Source of the DNA: Paracoccaceae bacterium
Lineage (GTDB): Bacteria > Pseudomonadota > Alphaproteobacteria > Rhodobacterales > Rhodobacteraceae
DNA length: 64,000 nt
Assembly: GCA_024742695.1 (NCBI GenBank)
Contig: JANSXY010000005.1
Location: forward strand, 124,001-188,000
Direction: 5' to 3'
The notes under the pieces are model-generated. The model was not told where the DNA came from and made no database searches. It saw nothing but the letters and a program-made list of their open reading frames with translations. Position numbers and translations under genes: made by a program. The stretch's first letter is position 1; each line of letters begins with the position of its first letter. Shown one piece after another: positions 62,419 through 64,000 of the stretch.

Positions 62419-62503
62419 CCCGTGCGCAAGCACGGGCAGCGACCGATCCGCCCCCCAGGGGCAAGCGCTTTTCGCGCCGACCCCTCGGGCCGGGCGCTGC
62501 CCG
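62419..62503. repeat. Palindromic repeat copy B, intergenic
   Basis: Begins with the hairpin CCCGTGC-GCAA-GCACGGG (62419-62436). The left arm CGGGCAGCGACCG (62433-62445) and right arm CGGGCGCTGCCCG (62491-62503) follow. Same order and spacing of parts as the copy at 44708-44793, with one compensatory pair change in the GCAA hairpin. Confidence 0.8.
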
Positions 62504-62542
62504 CGCGCCGTCACGTCGCGATAAAGGGAAAGAACCGACGCC

Positions 62543-63580
62543 ATGAAAACCAATCCCGGCCGCTTCTTCGAGGATTACCGCCTTGGCGAAACCATCGCCC
62601 ATGCCGTGCCGCGCACCGTCTCGGGCGGCGAGCGCGCATTCTACCACGCGCTTTACCCGGCGCGCGGCGCGCTTCATTCCTCCGATGAATTCGCGCGGGC
62701 CTGCGGCCTGCCCGCCGCCCCGGTCGACGACCTGATCGCCTTCCATCTCGTCTTCGGCAAGACCGTGCCGGATATCAGCCTCAACGCGGTGGCCAACCTC
62801 GGCTATGCCGAGGGCCGCTGGCTCGCCCCGGTCTGGCCCGGCGACACGCTGTCCTCGACCAGCGAGGTGATCGGGCTGAGGCAGAATTCGAACGGCAAGT
62901 CCGGCGTCGTCTGGGTGCGCACCACCGGCCGCAACCAGCGCGGCGAGGCGGTGCTGAGCTACGTGCGCTGGGTGATGGTCCGCAAGCGCGACACCGCCGC
63001 CCCCGCGCCGGACCCGGTGGTGCCCGATCTGGCCACGGCGGTCGCCCCCGCCGATCTCGCCGTGCCGCCGGGTCTCGATTTCACCGGATACGACTACACG
63101 CTGGCGGGCGAGCCGCACGCCTGGGAGGATTACGCGGTTGGCGAGACCATCGATCACGTCGACGGCGTGACGGTGGAAGAGGCCGAGCACATGCTGGCCA
63201 CAAGGCTGTGGCAGAACACCGCCAAGGTGCATTTCGACGCCACCTTCCGCGAAGACGGCAAGCGGCTGATCTATGGCGGCCATGTCATCAGCCTTGCCCG
63301 CGCGCTGTCGTTCAACGGGCTGGCGAACGCGCAGATGATCGTCGCGCTCAACGCTGGCGCCCATGCCAACCCCTGTTTCGCGGGCGACACCGTGCGGGCC
63401 TGGTCGGAGGTGCTGGACAAGGCCGAAACCCCGGCGCCGGGCGTCGGCGCGCTGCGCCTGCGGCTGGTCGCGGTCAAGGCCGGCGCCGCGCCCTTCGCGC
63501 TGAAGGACGCGGATGGCAGGTACCTGCCCGAGGTGCTTCTGGACCTCGACATCTGGGTGCTGATCCCACGCAGGGCCTGA
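62543..63580 (+). CDS. mch: Mesaconyl-CoA hydratase
   Basis: A 345-residue double hot-dog (MaoC-like) hydratase of the ethylmalonyl-CoA pathway, which converts mesaconyl-C1-CoA to beta-methylmalyl-CoA. Characteristic blocks are GRFFEDYRLGETIAHAVPRT, NAVANLGYAEGRWLAPVWPGD, and the second domain AWEDYAVGETIDHVDGVTV. Its place between mcl2 and sdhC matches Rhodobacter gene order. ATG at 62543 with AAAGGGAAAG upstream. Confidence 0.9.
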   Translation: MKTNPGRFFEDYRLGETIAHAVPRTVSGGERAFYHALYPARGALHSSDEFARACGLPAAPVDDLIAFHLVFGKTVPDISLNAVANLGYAEGRWLAPVWPGDTLSSTSEVIGLRQNSNGKSGVVWVRTTGRNQRGEAVLSYVRWVMVRKRDTAAPAPDPVVPDLATAVAPADLAVPPGLDFTGYDYTLAGEPHAWEDYAVGETIDHVDGVTVEEAEHMLATRLWQNTAKVHFDATFREDGKRLIYGGHVISLARALSFNGLANAQMIVALNAGAHANPCFAGDTVRAWSEVLDKAETPAPGVGALRLRLVAVKAGAAPFALKDADGRYLPEVLLDLDIWVLIPRRA

Positions 63581-63588
63581 GGGCCGGA

Positions 63589-63625
63589 TTTTGTGATCAC
63601 AGCCCGGAAATTCGTGATCACAAAA
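63589..63625. promoter_or_regulatory. Tandem GTGATCAC palindromes between mch and sdhC
   Basis: Two palindromes GTGATCAC (63593-63600 and 63614-63621) are 21 bp apart start to start, about two helical turns. Together they form a perfect 12-bp inverted repeat, TTTTGTGATCAC and GTGATCACAAAA. Could be a double operator for sdh or a terminator of mch. Confidence 0.6.
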
Positions 63626-63766
63626 CAGGATTTTTCGCCGTCATTGCCGCGTGCACCCGTATTTTCGCCCACTGGCGACGTGACTTGCCAAAAAAATGCG
63701 GTATGGAAGACGAAGCATTGATCCGCGCGGCCCCGCCGCACGGGACCGGAACGAAGGGAGCCGATG

Positions 63767-64000
63767 ATGGCCGACGTGAACCGGGGCAACCGGCCCCTGT
63801 CCCCGCATCTGCAGATCTACCGCCCGCAACTGACCTCGATCACCTCGATCCTGACGCGGATCACCGGCAACGCCCTGATCGTCGCCGCGCTGCTGATCAC
63901 CTGGTGGCTGCTGGCCGCGGCCTCGGGCGAGGGCTACTTCGCCCTCGTCGACGGGATCGTGCGGTCGTGGTTCGGCAAGCTGGTGTTCCTCGGCGCGATC
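63767..64000 (+). CDS. sdhC: Succinate dehydrogenase cytochrome b556 subunit, 5' part
   Basis: Starts MADVNRGNRPLSPHLQIYRPQ, the typical alphaproteobacterial SdhC N terminus, followed by SITSILTRITGNALI and the first transmembrane helix. It anchors complex II and binds haem b and ubiquinone. The second of two adjacent ATGs (63767) has the better spacing to AAGGGAG. The gene runs off the window end, so only 78 codons are visible. Confidence 0.93.
   Translation, partial: MADVNRGNRPLSPHLQIYRPQLTSITSILTRITGNALIVAALLITWWLLAAASGEGYFALVDGIVRSWFGKLVFLGAI

Overview
The window looks like part of the chromosome of a Rhodobacteraceae/Paracoccaceae alphaproteobacterium, close to Rhodobacter and Paracoccus. 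The reasons are its very high GC content, the regB / senC-regA-hvrA redox locus next to ahcY, AddAB instead of RecBCD, an alphaproteobacterial Mic60 (mitofilin) gene between hemD and hemY, and ethylmalonyl-CoA pathway genes (mch and a malyl-CoA thioesterase/lyase) next to sdhC. These identifications rest on reading motifs and gene order; no database search was run.

Layout. 1-11.5 kb, minus strand: regB, a DivL-like PAS protein, tsaE, amgK, murU, addB and addA, tightly packed. 11.6-15.9 kb: senC, regA, hvrA, an HD hydrolase (minus strand), ahcY and a DUF2853 gene, ending at a strong terminator near 16.13 kb. 16.2-18.9 kb, minus strand: tsaD, gpsA, a YciI-like gene and an EVE-domain gene. 19.0-22.8 kb: hemD, mic60, hemY, then tRNA-Thr(CGT). 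22.97-32.89 kb: a genomic island of about 9.9 kb inserted at the 3' end of tRNA-Thr and bounded by a 34/35-bp direct repeat. It holds two tyrosine recombinases, an AlpA-like regulator, an HTH/zinc-finger protein, and cargo made of a dimethylformamidase-like enzyme, a double CoA-transferase and a GlxA/AraC-type regulator.

33-44 kb: a ferric-reductase-like membrane protein with an exported partner, a histidine phosphatase, a CPBP protease, a quinone-reductase-like enzyme, then a GntR-controlled TRAP-transporter and sugar-acid catabolic operon (dctPQM, pdxA2-like, rhamnonate-dehydratase-like, DHDPS-like). 44-48.7 kb: an NAD-dependent epimerase gene interrupted in frame by a palindromic repeat, then paaABCDE (phenylacetyl-CoA epoxidase). 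49.4-54.2 kb, minus strand: an acyl-CoA operon resembling carnitine metabolism, ending in a Clp-fold membrane protease. 54.3-58 kb: a LysR regulator, an S49 protease, a 56-residue membrane protein, a Ca2+/Na+ exchanger and an SDR. 58.3-64 kb: an AT-rich spacer, uvrC, a small exported protein, a malyl-CoA family enzyme, NnrU, DUF1737, a second copy of the palindromic repeat, mch, and the start of sdhC.

The most notable observations are the tRNA-Thr island with matching GGGGGCA repeat pairs inside both ends, and a roughly 100-bp palindromic element present twice. One copy of that element sits in frame inside a protein gene, and its GCAA-loop hairpin shows a compensatory base change between the copies.
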